64,000 nt of DNA, taken from assembly GCF_001427145.1 (NCBI RefSeq), contig NZ_LMGL01000002.1, forward strand, positions 372,001 through 436,000, given 5' to 3'. Source of the DNA: Microbacterium sp. Root166. GTDB taxonomy: Bacteria; Actinomycetota; Actinomycetes; Actinomycetales; Microbacteriaceae. Position numbers and translations under genes: made by a program. Positions 1-10,682 of this stretch are shown piece after piece; position 1 is the first letter of the stretch, and each line of letters begins with the position of its first letter. The notes beneath the pieces are model-generated. The model worked only from the letters and a program-made list of their open reading frames with translations. It ran no database searches and was not told the DNA's origin.

Positions 1-557
1 TCGAGGATCGCGCCACCGCCGGCCCGTTCGACGAGTCCGAGGCCAACCCCGTCCGGCCGTACATCGACCTGGGCGGGATCAAGATCCTGCCGCGCGAGGG
101 CCTCAACCTGCGCCTCGAAGTCGAGGAGCAGACGAAGCGCATCGTGGCCGTCGGTCTGGACTACGCGGGCTCGACCCTGCAGGTGCAGCCCTTCGCCGCA
201 CCTCGCTCGACCGGCCTGTGGGCGGAGACGCGCGAGCAGATCCGCGGCCAGATCCGGCAGCAGGGAGGCCGCGTCGAAGAGCGCGAAGGCCCCCTCGGGC
301 CGGAGCTCCTCGCAGAGGTGCCGGTCGTCGCGGGTCCCGAGGGCACCGCGGGCAAGCGCCTCGCGCGCTTCATCGGCGTGGACGGGCCGCGCTGGTTCCT
401 GCGCGGCGTGATCGGCGGGGCCGCGACCTCCGATGTCGAGGCGGCCGCGGCCGTCGAGGAGCTCTTCCGCTCCATCGTCGTCGTGCGCGGCGGCTCTCCG
501 ATGCCGCCCCGCGACCTCATCCCGCTGCGCATGCCGGCGACCCCGGGCACCGCGTGA
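1..557 (+). CDS. DUF3710 family protein, C-terminal part (5' end outside window)
   Basis: The reading frame is open from the first bases of the window, so this is the downstream part of a gene that starts earlier. The visible protein has a segment reading RPYIDLGGIKILPREG near its start and ends in a Pro/Met-rich tail. This matches the actinobacterial DUF3710 family, which has no established biochemical role. In related genomes it usually lies just after dut (dUTPase), but that gene would be outside this window. Its TGA stop overlaps the GTG start of the next gene (GTGA), so the two are probably translationally coupled. Family assignment is from recognition of the sequence and of the DUF3710-DUF3159 pairing. 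Confidence 0.8.
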   Translation, partial: EDRATAGPFDESEANPVRPYIDLGGIKILPREGLNLRLEVEEQTKRIVAVGLDYAGSTLQVQPFAAPRSTGLWAETREQIRGQIRQQGGRVEEREGPLGPELLAEVPVVAGPEGTAGKRLARFIGVDGPRWFLRGVIGGAATSDVEAAAAVEELFRSIVVVRGGSPMPPRDLIPLRMPATPGTA

Positions 558-1294
558 GCGACCGTCCCGATCTCACACCGCCCGAGCCCGATCAGCCGAC
601 CGCGTCGGACGTGCTGGGCGCGGCTCTCGGCGGCGCGGCCCGCAAGGCCGGCCTCGACCCGTCCGAGGGCAAGAGCACGGGCCATGTGGTCTGGACCGCG
701 ATCGGCGGCATCCGCGGCATCCTGGAATCGGTCCTCCCGGGTCTCGTGTTCGTCATCACCTGGACGCTCACGTACGACGCGGAGGCCGGCACGGCGAATC
801 TGCCGCTGAGCCTCGGGCTCTCGGTCGGCCTCGCGCTGGTGTTCACGGCGATCCGGCTGATCCAGCGCTCGAATGCCAGCGCCGCCATCGGCGGCCTGAT
901 CGCCACGGGAGCGGCGGCCGGCCTGTCGCTGCTCACAGGTCGCGGCGAGGACAACTTCATCCCCGGCTTCATCACCAACATCGCCTACGGATCCGCCCTG
1001 CTGATCTCGGCGCTCGTCGGCTGGTCGCTGATCGGACTCGCTGTCGGCTTCCTGATGGGGGAGGGCACCGCCTGGCGACAGGACAAGCGCAAGCGCCGCG
1101 TCTTCTTCTGGCTCGCCATCGCGTGGGCGGGGCTCTTCGCGGCGCGGCTCATCGTCCAGGTCCCGCTGTACTTCGCGGGAGATGTGGCGGCACTGGGGAC
1201 GTTCAAGCTCATCATGGGGCTGCCGCTGTTCGCGCCGCTCGTCGCGGTCACATGGCTGGTCGTGAGGGCGCTCTATCCTGGGCCCTCGAAGTGA
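554..1294 (+). CDS. DUF3159 family membrane protein
   Basis: This 246-residue protein starts at a GTG that overlaps the preceding stop codon; the longer upstream reading in this frame only shadows the previous gene. After a polar N-terminus of about 45 residues there are five or six hydrophobic segments, including a GILESVLPGLVFVITW stretch, which are expected to cross the cytoplasmic membrane. The protein matches DUF3159, a family of actinobacterial integral membrane proteins of unknown function. The 4-bp overlap and shared direction suggest one operon with the DUF3710 gene. The gene ends four bases before a striking palindrome that lies in front of acnA. Confidence 0.85.
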   Translation: MSDRPDLTPPEPDQPTASDVLGAALGGAARKAGLDPSEGKSTGHVVWTAIGGIRGILESVLPGLVFVITWTLTYDAEAGTANLPLSLGLSVGLALVFTAIRLIQRSNASAAIGGLIATGAAAGLSLLTGRGEDNFIPGFITNIAYGSALLISALVGWSLIGLAVGFLMGEGTAWRQDKRKRRVFFWLAIAWAGLFAARLIVQVPLYFAGDVAALGTFKLIMGLPLFAPLVAVTWLVVRALYPGPSK

Positions 1295-1297
1295 TAC

Positions 1298-1321
1298 ATT
1301 TATCTTGATATCAAGATAAAT
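1298..1321. promoter_or_regulatory. 24-bp perfect palindrome, probable operator of acnA
   Basis: The half-site ATTTATCTTGAT is followed immediately by its exact reverse complement. It is AT-rich in a GC-rich setting and overlaps the likely -35 region of acnA. Its size and symmetry fit a dimeric winged-helix repressor of the MarR/UrtR type. Streptomyces TamR, of that group, is reported to control aconitase. The identity of the regulator is inference. Confidence 0.7.
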
Positions 1322-1335
1322 TCCCCGCGTAGGGT
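1305..1335 (+). promoter_or_regulatory. putative acnA promoter
   Basis: TTGATA (1305-1310) and TAGGGT (1330-1335) are separated by 19 bp, a little longer than usual. The -35 lies inside the palindrome, so a bound protein would block RNA polymerase. The implied 5' leader is about 90 nt, ending in an AAGGAG Shine-Dalgarno at 1419-1424. Confidence 0.5.
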
Positions 1336-1430
1336 CTTAGGTGACCCTCACTAGCCGACTGCAGGCCGGCGCGGGAAGATGGGGAGTGCCGGATCCCGGC
1401 CAGCTCCCGCCGCCGACGAAGGAGACACAC

Positions 1431-4259
<2,829 letters not shown>

Positions 4260-4273
4260 GCACCGATCGCGTG

Positions 4274-4300
4274 GGGGCCGGGCGCGCTGCGCCCGGCCCC
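4274..4300 (+). terminator. acnA terminator hairpin
   Basis: A perfect 12-bp GC stem (GGGGCCGGGCGC with its complement) encloses a 3-nt loop, 15 nt after the acnA stop. Only two T residues follow, as is common in high-GC actinobacteria. Confidence 0.75.
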
Positions 4301-4315
4301 TTCGCACTCTCACGG

Positions 4316-4321
4316 GTAGAC
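4316..4321 (+). promoter_or_regulatory. -10 element of dxs
   Basis: TAGACT fits the TAnnnT -10 seen throughout this window and lies 34 nt before the dxs start codon. No convincing -35 is visible because that position falls in the acnA terminator. Confidence 0.45.
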
Positions 4322-4355
4322 TGACGGGGCCCATCCGGGCCGGGAAGGAGCGGGC

Positions 4356-6314
4356 ATGCCACTGCTGTCATCGATCACGGAGCCCCGCGATCTCGACGCC
4401 CTGAGCACGGCGCAGCTGCAGGAGCTGGCGGACGAAGTCCGCACGTTCCTCATCGAGAACGTCTCGCGCACCGGCGGGCACCTCGGCCCGAATCTGGGCG
4501 TCGTAGAGCTCACGATCGCCCTGCACAAGGTTTTCGACTCGCCCAACGACCCGTTCATCTTCGACACCGGGCACCAGTCCTACGTCCACAAGCTGCTGAC
4601 CGGCCGTCAGGACTTCGCGGGCCTCCGTTCGCGCGGCGGCCTGGCCGGCTACCCCCAGCGCTCCGAGAGCCCTCACGACGTCGTCGAGTCCTCGCACGCG
4701 TCGAGCTCGCTGAGCTGGGCCGACGGGGTGTCGCGCGCACTCACGCGGACCGGCCGCAAGGACCGTCACGTCATCGCGGTCGTCGGCGACGGATCCCTCA
4801 CCGGCGGCATGACGTGGGAGGCCCTGAACAACATCTCCGACGACAACGACCGCAATCTGGTCATCGTCGTCAACGACAACGGGCGCTCGTATGCCCCGAC
4901 GATCGGCGGCATGGCCCGCTACCTCAACCGGGTGCGCACGGCCGAGACCTATCGCAACCTCCACCGCGGGTCCGACACGCTGTTCCGCAAGCTCGGTCCC
5001 GCAGCCCGCGCGGTCTACCGCGGCGTGCGGGGCGGCACGCACGGCTTCCTGTCGCGATTCACCAACAACGCGGCGCTGTACTCGAACCTCGACATCAAGT
5101 ACCTCGGTCCCGTCGACGGTCATGACCTGCCCACGCTCATCGAGACGCTCGAGCTGGCCAAGAGCTACGGCGCTCCGGTCATCGTCCACGCGATCACCGA
5201 GAAGGGGCGCGGCTATCAGCCTGCGCTGGACGACGAGGCCGACCAGTTCCACGCCGTCGGCAAGATCGACCCGCTGACCGGGAAGACCGTCGGAGTTGCG
5301 AGCACCGTGCAGGCCTGGACCGACGTGTTCGCCGAAGAGCTCGTCGAGGTCGGTCAGCGCCGTGACGACGTCATCGCGATGACGGCCGCCATGCTGCGCC
5401 CGACAGGGCTCCTGCCGTTCGCCCAGCGCTTCCCCGATCGCGTGTACGACGTCGGAATCGCCGAGCAGCACGCCGTCGCGTCGGCGGCCGGACTCGCGTT
5501 CGGCGGGCTGCACCCCGTCGTCGCGATCTACGCGACCTTCATGAACCGCGCCTTCGATCAGGTGCTGATGGATGTCGCGCTCCACCGCGCGGGTGTGACC
5601 TTCGTCCTCGACCGGGCGGGGGTCACGGGTCCCGACGGCCCCAGCCATCACGGCATCTGGGATCTCGCGATGCTCCAGCTGGTGCCGCACATCCGCATCG
5701 CCGCGCCTCGCGACGCGGAGCGCCTGCGCGAGTCGCTGCGCGAAGCCGTTGCAGTGTCGGACGCCCCGACGGTCATCCGCTTCCCCAAGGGCACGGTCAG
5801 CCCCGAGCTGCCGGCCCTCGAGCGACTCGAGGACGGCGTCGACGTCCTCGTCCGCTCGGACGCGCACGACGTCCTGATCGTCGGAATCGGCCCGATGGCC
5901 CACATCGCCGTCGACGTGGCGGGCCGGCTGCGCGACCAGGGCATCGGCGCCACCGTCGTCGACCCCCGCTGGGCGATCCCGGTCCAGCCGTCGATCGTCG
6001 AGCTCGCGGCATCCCATCGCCTCGTCATCACCATCGAGGACGGAATCCGCGTCGGCGGCATCGGCACCCGCGTACGTCAGGTGTTGCGGGAAGCCGGGGT
6101 CGACACCGCCGTGGACGAGCTCGGCGTGCCGGATGCCTTCATCGACCACGCGAGCCGTGAGCAGATCCTCGAGGATGCCGGTCTCACGCCGGCCAAGATC
6201 GCGCAGGATGTGGTCTCCCAGGTGCTGGGGACGCGCATCCCGGTGGCCCGTGGCGCGACCAGCGAGATCCCGACGATCGGCGACCTGTCGCCCCGTGAGG
6301 AGCGGCGCCGCTAG
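4356..6314 (+). CDS. dxs: 1-deoxy-D-xylulose-5-phosphate synthase
   Basis: DXS condenses pyruvate and glyceraldehyde 3-phosphate with thiamine diphosphate, the first step of the MEP isoprenoid pathway. The 652-residue protein shows the family start (GGHLGPNLGVVELTIALH), the ThDP/Mg motif GDGSLTGG beginning at residue 144, and the transketolase-type central and C-terminal domains (GIAEQHAV, then HHGIWD). ATG 4356 has GGAAGGAG 6 nt upstream. It is read alone and converges on the SPFH-like gene. The two stop codons interlock in a single CTAG at 6311-6314, leaving no room for a separate terminator. Confidence 0.96.
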   Translation: MPLLSSITEPRDLDALSTAQLQELADEVRTFLIENVSRTGGHLGPNLGVVELTIALHKVFDSPNDPFIFDTGHQSYVHKLLTGRQDFAGLRSRGGLAGYPQRSESPHDVVESSHASSSLSWADGVSRALTRTGRKDRHVIAVVGDGSLTGGMTWEALNNISDDNDRNLVIVVNDNGRSYAPTIGGMARYLNRVRTAETYRNLHRGSDTLFRKLGPAARAVYRGVRGGTHGFLSRFTNNAALYSNLDIKYLGPVDGHDLPTLIETLELAKSYGAPVIVHAITEKGRGYQPALDDEADQFHAVGKIDPLTGKTVGVASTVQAWTDVFAEELVEVGQRRDDVIAMTAAMLRPTGLLPFAQRFPDRVYDVGIAEQHAVASAAGLAFGGLHPVVAIYATFMNRAFDQVLMDVALHRAGVTFVLDRAGVTGPDGPSHHGIWDLAMLQLVPHIRIAAPRDAERLRESLREAVAVSDAPTVIRFPKGTVSPELPALERLEDGVDVLVRSDAHDVLIVGIGPMAHIAVDVAGRLRDQGIGATVVDPRWAIPVQPSIVELAASHRLVITIEDGIRVGGIGTRVRQVLREAGVDTAVDELGVPDAFIDHASREQILEDAGLTPAKIAQDVVSQVLGTRIPVARGATSEIPTIGDLSPREERRR

Positions 6315-7018
6315 ACCGCGGACAGACGCGTCGCGAGGACGGATGCCGCGGCATCCCACTCCGCCGCCGGTGTGTCGTTCGGCCGCGGCCCGATCGCCTG
6401 CGAGAGCAGGTACCCGTCGGTGAGGGCGTCGCCGGTGACGATCACCCGCAGCAGGCTGATGCCGCAGTCGGTGCGCACGAGGTCTGCGCAGGCGGCCACG
6501 ATGCGCGGCGAGAGGACGTCGTTCGGCGGCAGCACCGCGCCGTCCAGCTCGTGCACCAGATCGCGCAGCGCGGCACCGACGATGTTGCCCGCCCGCTCCT
6601 TCACGTTGACGACGTCGAGCTCGAGGACCCGGAGGTCGTGGCCGGACACGATCGGCCGCCAGTCGAAGGACGCGTGCACGAGGTGCTGATGCCCGCTCGC
6701 GGCGGTGAGGCTGCGGGCCGGGAGATCCGTCGACCGCGCCCGCACGTCGACGAGCCGGTACCAGTAGAGCATCGGGAACGCGCCGTGCGTTCCCGGCCGG
6801 AGCACCACGACCTCACCGGTGCCGTCGCCGGTGCGGCTGCGCCGGATGATCGGCTTGCCGTTGCGGGTGCGGATCGCCGTGGATCCCTCGTCGATGGTCA
6901 CCAGGAAGAGCTTCATGAGGGCGGGGACCACCACGAGCAGGGTCAGCGCGGCGCCGCTCGTCTTGACCAGCACCCCGAGCGCACTGCCGCTGAACAGTCC
7001 CGAGATCGCATCCAGCAT
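6311..7018 (-). CDS. small SPFH/Band-7-like membrane-anchored protein
   Basis: This 235-residue protein begins with a hydrophobic segment (about residues 12-35), followed by VTIDEGSTAIRTRNGKPI and a compact domain that looks like the SPFH/Band-7 core. It lacks the long coiled-coil C-terminus of classical flotillins. Such proteins scaffold membrane complexes, but no specific partner can be read here. I chose ATG at 7018 because GGAAGG lies 7 nt upstream; an ATG eight codons earlier (7042) has no ribosome-binding site. It faces dxs, with which it shares the CTAG stop overlap. The SPFH assignment is moderate; a generic membrane protein remains possible. Confidence 0.65.
   Translation of the reverse strand: MLDAISGLFSGSALGVLVKTSGAALTLLVVVPALMKLFLVTIDEGSTAIRTRNGKPIIRRSRTGDGTGEVVVLRPGTHGAFPMLYWYRLVDVRARSTDLPARSLTAASGHQHLVHASFDWRPIVSGHDLRVLELDVVNVKERAGNIVGAALRDLVHELDGAVLPPNDVLSPRIVAACADLVRTDCGISLLRVIVTGDALTDGYLLSQAIGPRPNDTPAAEWDAAASVLATRLSAV
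6341..6356. repeat. GGATGCCGCGGCATCC palindrome
   Basis: A 16-bp perfect palindrome made of two inverted GGATGCC units. The same 16-mer recurs at 27372-27387. It lies inside the 3' part of the SPFH-like gene, so it is unlikely to be a terminator. See the finding on the GGATGC hexamer. Confidence 0.6.
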
Positions 7019-7194
7019 CCGGCCACCTTCCGTTTCACTCATCCGACAGGGACAGGATGCCGTGTGCCGGGGTGGCCGACGTGCCGCGGATGCCGCGCAG
7101 CGCCGACTGTTCACGCTCCGGACGCGACACGTTCCGCGGACCGAGTGCCGGTGTTCCGCTCACCGCCGCGGCGGGGCGCGCACGCGTCCCGGAC

Positions 7195-7235
7195 GACGAA
7201 GGGCGCATCCCCGCCAGGAGGATGCGCCCTTCGTC
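7195..7235 (-). terminator. terminator downstream of fadB
   Basis: A perfect 16-bp inverted repeat (GACGAAGGGCGCATCC and its complement) surrounds a 9-nt loop, 15 nt beyond the fadB stop. The outer part of the stem (ACGAAGGGCGC) is the same as in the rpsD terminator at 41638-41671. The remaining 176 bp up to the SPFH-like gene hold no gene that I can support. Confidence 0.75.
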
Positions 7236-7249
7236 CGCGGGTCGGTGCG

Positions 7250-9394
7250 TCAGCCGCCGATGCCCTTGATGACCGGGTGATGGAACGTGTCGCCGAAGAC
7301 CCGCTCGGACGCACCTTCCCGATCCAGGTAGGGCGATGCGCCGCCGTCGATGAACGGCCAGCCCGCACCCAGGATGAGGCACAGGTCGATGTCTTCGACC
7401 TCGGGGACCACGCCTTCGTCGAGCATGATCCTGATCTCGGCGGCGAGGCCGTCCTGGACGCGTGCCAGGATCTCCGCCTCGGTCGCCGGTGACGAGCCGA
7501 CGGCGCCCTTGAGCACCTTCTCGGCCGCCTTCGTCCAGCCGGTGACCCGACCGGTCTTGTCCTTCTCGACGACCTCCGGCAGCTCGGCGAGCTGGTGGAA
7601 GTTCTCGGAGGCGTAGAAGCGCTCCGGGAAGGCGTGCGCCATCGTGTCCTGCACGTGGGCGGCGACCTTCCACCCGACGAGGTCGATGAGCTGGAACGGT
7701 GTCATCGGCAGGCCGAGGGGCTGGAACGCCTTCTCGACGGACAGCAGGGGAGTTCCCTCGTAGACGGCGCGCGCCGCCTCGCCCATGACCTTGGCCAGCA
7801 GCCGGTTCACGACGAAGCCGGGGGCGTCGGCGGTGAGGACCGCGTTCTTGCCCAGACCCTTCGCGACCACGAAGGCCGTCGACAGCGCGGCGTCCGACGT
7901 CTGCGGCGTCTTGACGATCTCGATGAGCGGCATGACGGCGACCGGGTTGAAGAAGTGGAAGCCGACCAGTCGCTCGGGGTGCGCGAGCTTCGAGCCGATC
8001 TCCTCGACGGACAGCGACGAGGTGTTCGTCGCGAGGATGGCGTCGTGGGCCACGATCGCCTCGATCTCGGCGAACACTGTCTGCTTCACGCCCACTTCTT
8101 CGAACACGGCCTCGATGACGAAGTCGCAGTCCGCGTAGAGACTCTTGTCGGTCGTGCCCGTCACCAGGGCCCGCAGCTTGTTGGCGCCGTCGCCGTCGAG
8201 GCGGCCCTTCGCCTCGAGCTTGCCGATCTCCTCGTGGATGTGGGCGACGCCCTTGTCCACGCGAGCCTGGTCCAGGTCGGTGATGAGCACGGGCACCTGC
8301 AGCTTGCGCACGAACAGCAGCGCGAACTGGCTGGCCATGAGGCCGGCGCCGATGATGCCGACCTTGGTCACCTTCTTCGCGAGGGCCTTGTCAGGTGCGC
8401 CGACAGGACGCTTGGCGCGCTTCTGGACGAGATCGAAGGCATACATGGATGCCGCGAACTGATCGCCCGCGACGAGCTCGGCGAGAGCTTCGTCCTCGCG
8501 CGCGAAGCCTTCCGCCTTCGTGCCGCCCTTCGCCTTGTCGAGCAGGTCGAGCGCCGCGTAGGGCGAGCGGGGGACCGTCCCGATCTTGGACTCGAGCATG
8601 CCGCGCGCCATCTTGATGGCGATGGGCCACTTCGTGAGGCGCTCGATCTTGCCGGGCTCGTGCTTCCGGCTGACCTTGACCGCGCCCGTGAGCACGCCGT
8701 CCGCCCAGGACAGCGAGTCCTCGAGGTAGTTCGCCGCGGGGAAGATCGCATCGACGATCCCGTAGTCGAACGCCTGCTGGGGCTTCAGCATCCGGTTCTG
8801 CTTCAGCGGGTTCGAGATGACGACCTCGAGGGCGTTCTCGATGCCGATGAGGTTCGGCAGCAGGTACGCCCCGCCCCAGCCCGGGATGATGCCGAGGAAC
8901 ACCTCGGGCAGCGCGATCGCGGCGGCCGAGGCATCCACGGTCCGATACGTCGAGTTCAGGGCGATCTCGAGTCCGCCGCCCAGTGCCAGCCCGTTCACGA
9001 ACGCGAACGAGGGGATACCCAGGTCCGACAGCTTGCCGAACACGTGGTGCCCGAGCTGAGCGATGAGACGGGCGTTGTCCTTCGAGCCGACCTTGGAGAT
9101 GTCGGACAGGTCGGCGCCCGCGGCCAGGATGTACTGCTTGCCGGTCACGGCGACCGCGTGGATCTCGCCGGAGGCCGCGCGGCTCTTGAGGCCGTCGAGC
9201 GTCTCGCCGAGCTGCGTGAGCGTGGTGGGACCGAGGGTGTTAGGCCGAGTGTGATCACGGCCGTTGTCGAGCGTGATGAGCGCGAGCACCTTGCCGGAGG
9301 CGAGCCGGATGTCGCGCACCCGCGAGTGCGTGACCACCTCGCCTTCGGTCAGGGCGTGCAGCGGCGAGAAGTCGATCTCTTCGTAGTTCGTCAT
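7250..9394 (-). CDS. fadB: 3-hydroxyacyl-CoA dehydrogenase / enoyl-CoA hydratase (FadB/FadJ type)
   Basis: This bifunctional beta-oxidation enzyme hydrates trans-2-enoyl-CoA and oxidises the 3-hydroxyacyl-CoA with NAD. The N-terminal crotonase domain (about 1-300) carries its two catalytic glutamates, E143 in GLALGGGLEIALN and E164 in LPEVFLGIIPGWGG. The Rossmann domain starts at GIIGAG (346-351). The dehydrogenase His-Glu pair is H480 in GFHFFNPV and E492. The 714-residue length fits the family. It starts 10 bp after the thiolase stop, so fadA-fadB form an operon that together runs the last three reactions of the cycle. It ends at a strong hairpin. Confidence 0.93.
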   Translation of the reverse strand: MTNYEEIDFSPLHALTEGEVVTHSRVRDIRLASGKVLALITLDNGRDHTRPNTLGPTTLTQLGETLDGLKSRAASGEIHAVAVTGKQYILAAGADLSDISKVGSKDNARLIAQLGHHVFGKLSDLGIPSFAFVNGLALGGGLEIALNSTYRTVDASAAAIALPEVFLGIIPGWGGAYLLPNLIGIENALEVVISNPLKQNRMLKPQQAFDYGIVDAIFPAANYLEDSLSWADGVLTGAVKVSRKHEPGKIERLTKWPIAIKMARGMLESKIGTVPRSPYAALDLLDKAKGGTKAEGFAREDEALAELVAGDQFAASMYAFDLVQKRAKRPVGAPDKALAKKVTKVGIIGAGLMASQFALLFVRKLQVPVLITDLDQARVDKGVAHIHEEIGKLEAKGRLDGDGANKLRALVTGTTDKSLYADCDFVIEAVFEEVGVKQTVFAEIEAIVAHDAILATNTSSLSVEEIGSKLAHPERLVGFHFFNPVAVMPLIEIVKTPQTSDAALSTAFVVAKGLGKNAVLTADAPGFVVNRLLAKVMGEAARAVYEGTPLLSVEKAFQPLGLPMTPFQLIDLVGWKVAAHVQDTMAHAFPERFYASENFHQLAELPEVVEKDKTGRVTGWTKAAEKVLKGAVGSSPATEAEILARVQDGLAAEIRIMLDEGVVPEVEDIDLCLILGAGWPFIDGGASPYLDREGASERVFGDTFHHPVIKGIGG

Positions 9395-9404
9395 CGAGGC
9401 TGTC

Positions 9405-10610
9405 CTACTTCTTCTTCTTGCCGTTGTAGTGCGGGTTCTCCCAGATGACCGAGCCGCCCTGGCCGAGGCCGACGCACATCGCGGTGAGGCCGTAGCGGAC
9501 GTCCGGTCGCTCGGCGAACTGGGCTGCCAGCTGGATCATCAGGCGGACGCCGGACGCGGCGAGGGGGTGGCCGAAGGCGATGGCGCCGCCCCACTGGTTC
9601 ACCCGCGGGTCGTCGTCGGCGATGCCGAAGTGGTCGAGCAGTGAGATGACCTGGATCGCGAACGCCTCGTTCAGCTCGAAGAGCCCGATGTCCTCGATCG
9701 TGAGTCCGGCCTTCTTCAGGGCCTTCTCGGTCGAGGGGATCGGGCCGATGCCCATGATCTCGGGCTGGACGCCCGCGTAGGCGAACGAGACGAGCCGCAT
9801 CTTCGGCGCGAGACCGAGCTCCTTGACCGCGCCGCCACCGGCGAGGAGCGACATCGTCGCTCCGTCGGTCAGGGGTGACGAGGTGCCGGCGGTGACGCGC
9901 CCGTGCGGGCGGAAGGGGGTCTTCAGCGCTGCGAGGTCCTCCATCGTGGTCTGGGGGCGGCGGCCCTCGTCCTCGGTGGCCAGGCCCCAGCTGCCCTCGG
10001 CGTCCTTGATGGCGACGGACACGAGGTCGGGCTGGATCTTGCCCGCGTCGTATGCGGCCTGGACCTTCTGCTGGCTGAGCATGCCGTAGCGGTCGGAGCG
10101 CTCCTTGGTCAGGTGCGGGAACCGGTCGAAGATGCGCTCTGCGGTGACGCCCATGTTGAGGGCGCCCGGGTCGACCATCTTCTCGGCGACGAAGCGCGGG
10201 TTGGGGTCGGCGTTGCCGCCGATCGGGTGGTGCCCCATGTGCTCGACGCCGCCGGCGACGGCGACGTCGTACATGCCCATCCCAATCGATCCCGCCATCG
10301 TCGTGACGCTGGTCATCGCGCCGGCGCACATGCGGTCGATCGCGAAGCCGGGGACGCTCTGGGGGAGTCCCGCCAGGATGGCGACGCTCCGGCCGAGGGT
10401 CAGACCCTGGTCGCCGGTCTGCGAGGTCGCCGCGATGGCCACGTCGTCGATGCGGTCCTTCGGGACCTCGGGGTTGCGCTCCATCAGGCCGATCGTCGCC
10501 TTGACGGCGAGATCGTCCGATCGGGTGTTCCAGTACATGCCTTTTTCGCCGGCTCGCCCGAACGGCGTACGCATGCCATCGACGAAGAAGACGTCCGAAA
10601 TCTCGGCCAC
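9405..10610 (-). CDS. fadA: acetyl-CoA C-acyltransferase (3-ketoacyl-CoA thiolase)
   Basis: Thiolase cleaves 3-ketoacyl-CoA with CoA to give acetyl-CoA, closing the beta-oxidation cycle started by the downstream fadB product. The 401-residue protein has the acyl-accepting cysteine C95 in DRMCAGAM, the GHPLAASG histidine motif and the second active-site cysteine in TAMCVGLGQG. The C-terminus is a lysine-rich KKKK tail. The start is GTG at 10610, with GGAGG 5 nt upstream, which settles the start. A -10 element is at 10638-10643. Degradative rather than biosynthetic use is inferred from the pairing with fadB. Confidence 0.93.
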   Translation of the reverse strand: MAEISDVFFVDGMRTPFGRAGEKGMYWNTRSDDLAVKATIGLMERNPEVPKDRIDDVAIAATSQTGDQGLTLGRSVAILAGLPQSVPGFAIDRMCAGAMTSVTTMAGSIGMGMYDVAVAGGVEHMGHHPIGGNADPNPRFVAEKMVDPGALNMGVTAERIFDRFPHLTKERSDRYGMLSQQKVQAAYDAGKIQPDLVSVAIKDAEGSWGLATEDEGRRPQTTMEDLAALKTPFRPHGRVTAGTSSPLTDGATMSLLAGGGAVKELGLAPKMRLVSFAYAGVQPEIMGIGPIPSTEKALKKAGLTIEDIGLFELNEAFAIQVISLLDHFGIADDDPRVNQWGGAIAFGHPLAASGVRLMIQLAAQFAERPDVRYGLTAMCVGLGQGGSVIWENPHYNGKKKK

Positions 10611-10637
10611 TCTGCCTCCAAATTTAGGGATGGCATC

Positions 10638-10643
10638 AGCCTA
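10638..10643 (-). promoter_or_regulatory. -10 element of fadA-fadB
   Basis: Read on the minus strand this is TAGGCT, 27 nt before the fadA GTG, leaving a leader of about 20 nt that contains the GGAGG site. I see no palindromic FadR-like operator around it. Confidence 0.5.
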
Positions 10644-10682
10644 GGAGTGCCCCGAGCACGCCCGGAATCGGGTGGGGGATTC

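Noticed and set aside
7019..7194. A gene between the SPFH-like gene and the fadB terminator
   Set aside because: Short overlapping frames exist in several directions but none has a ribosome-binding site, promoter spacing or recognisable protein.
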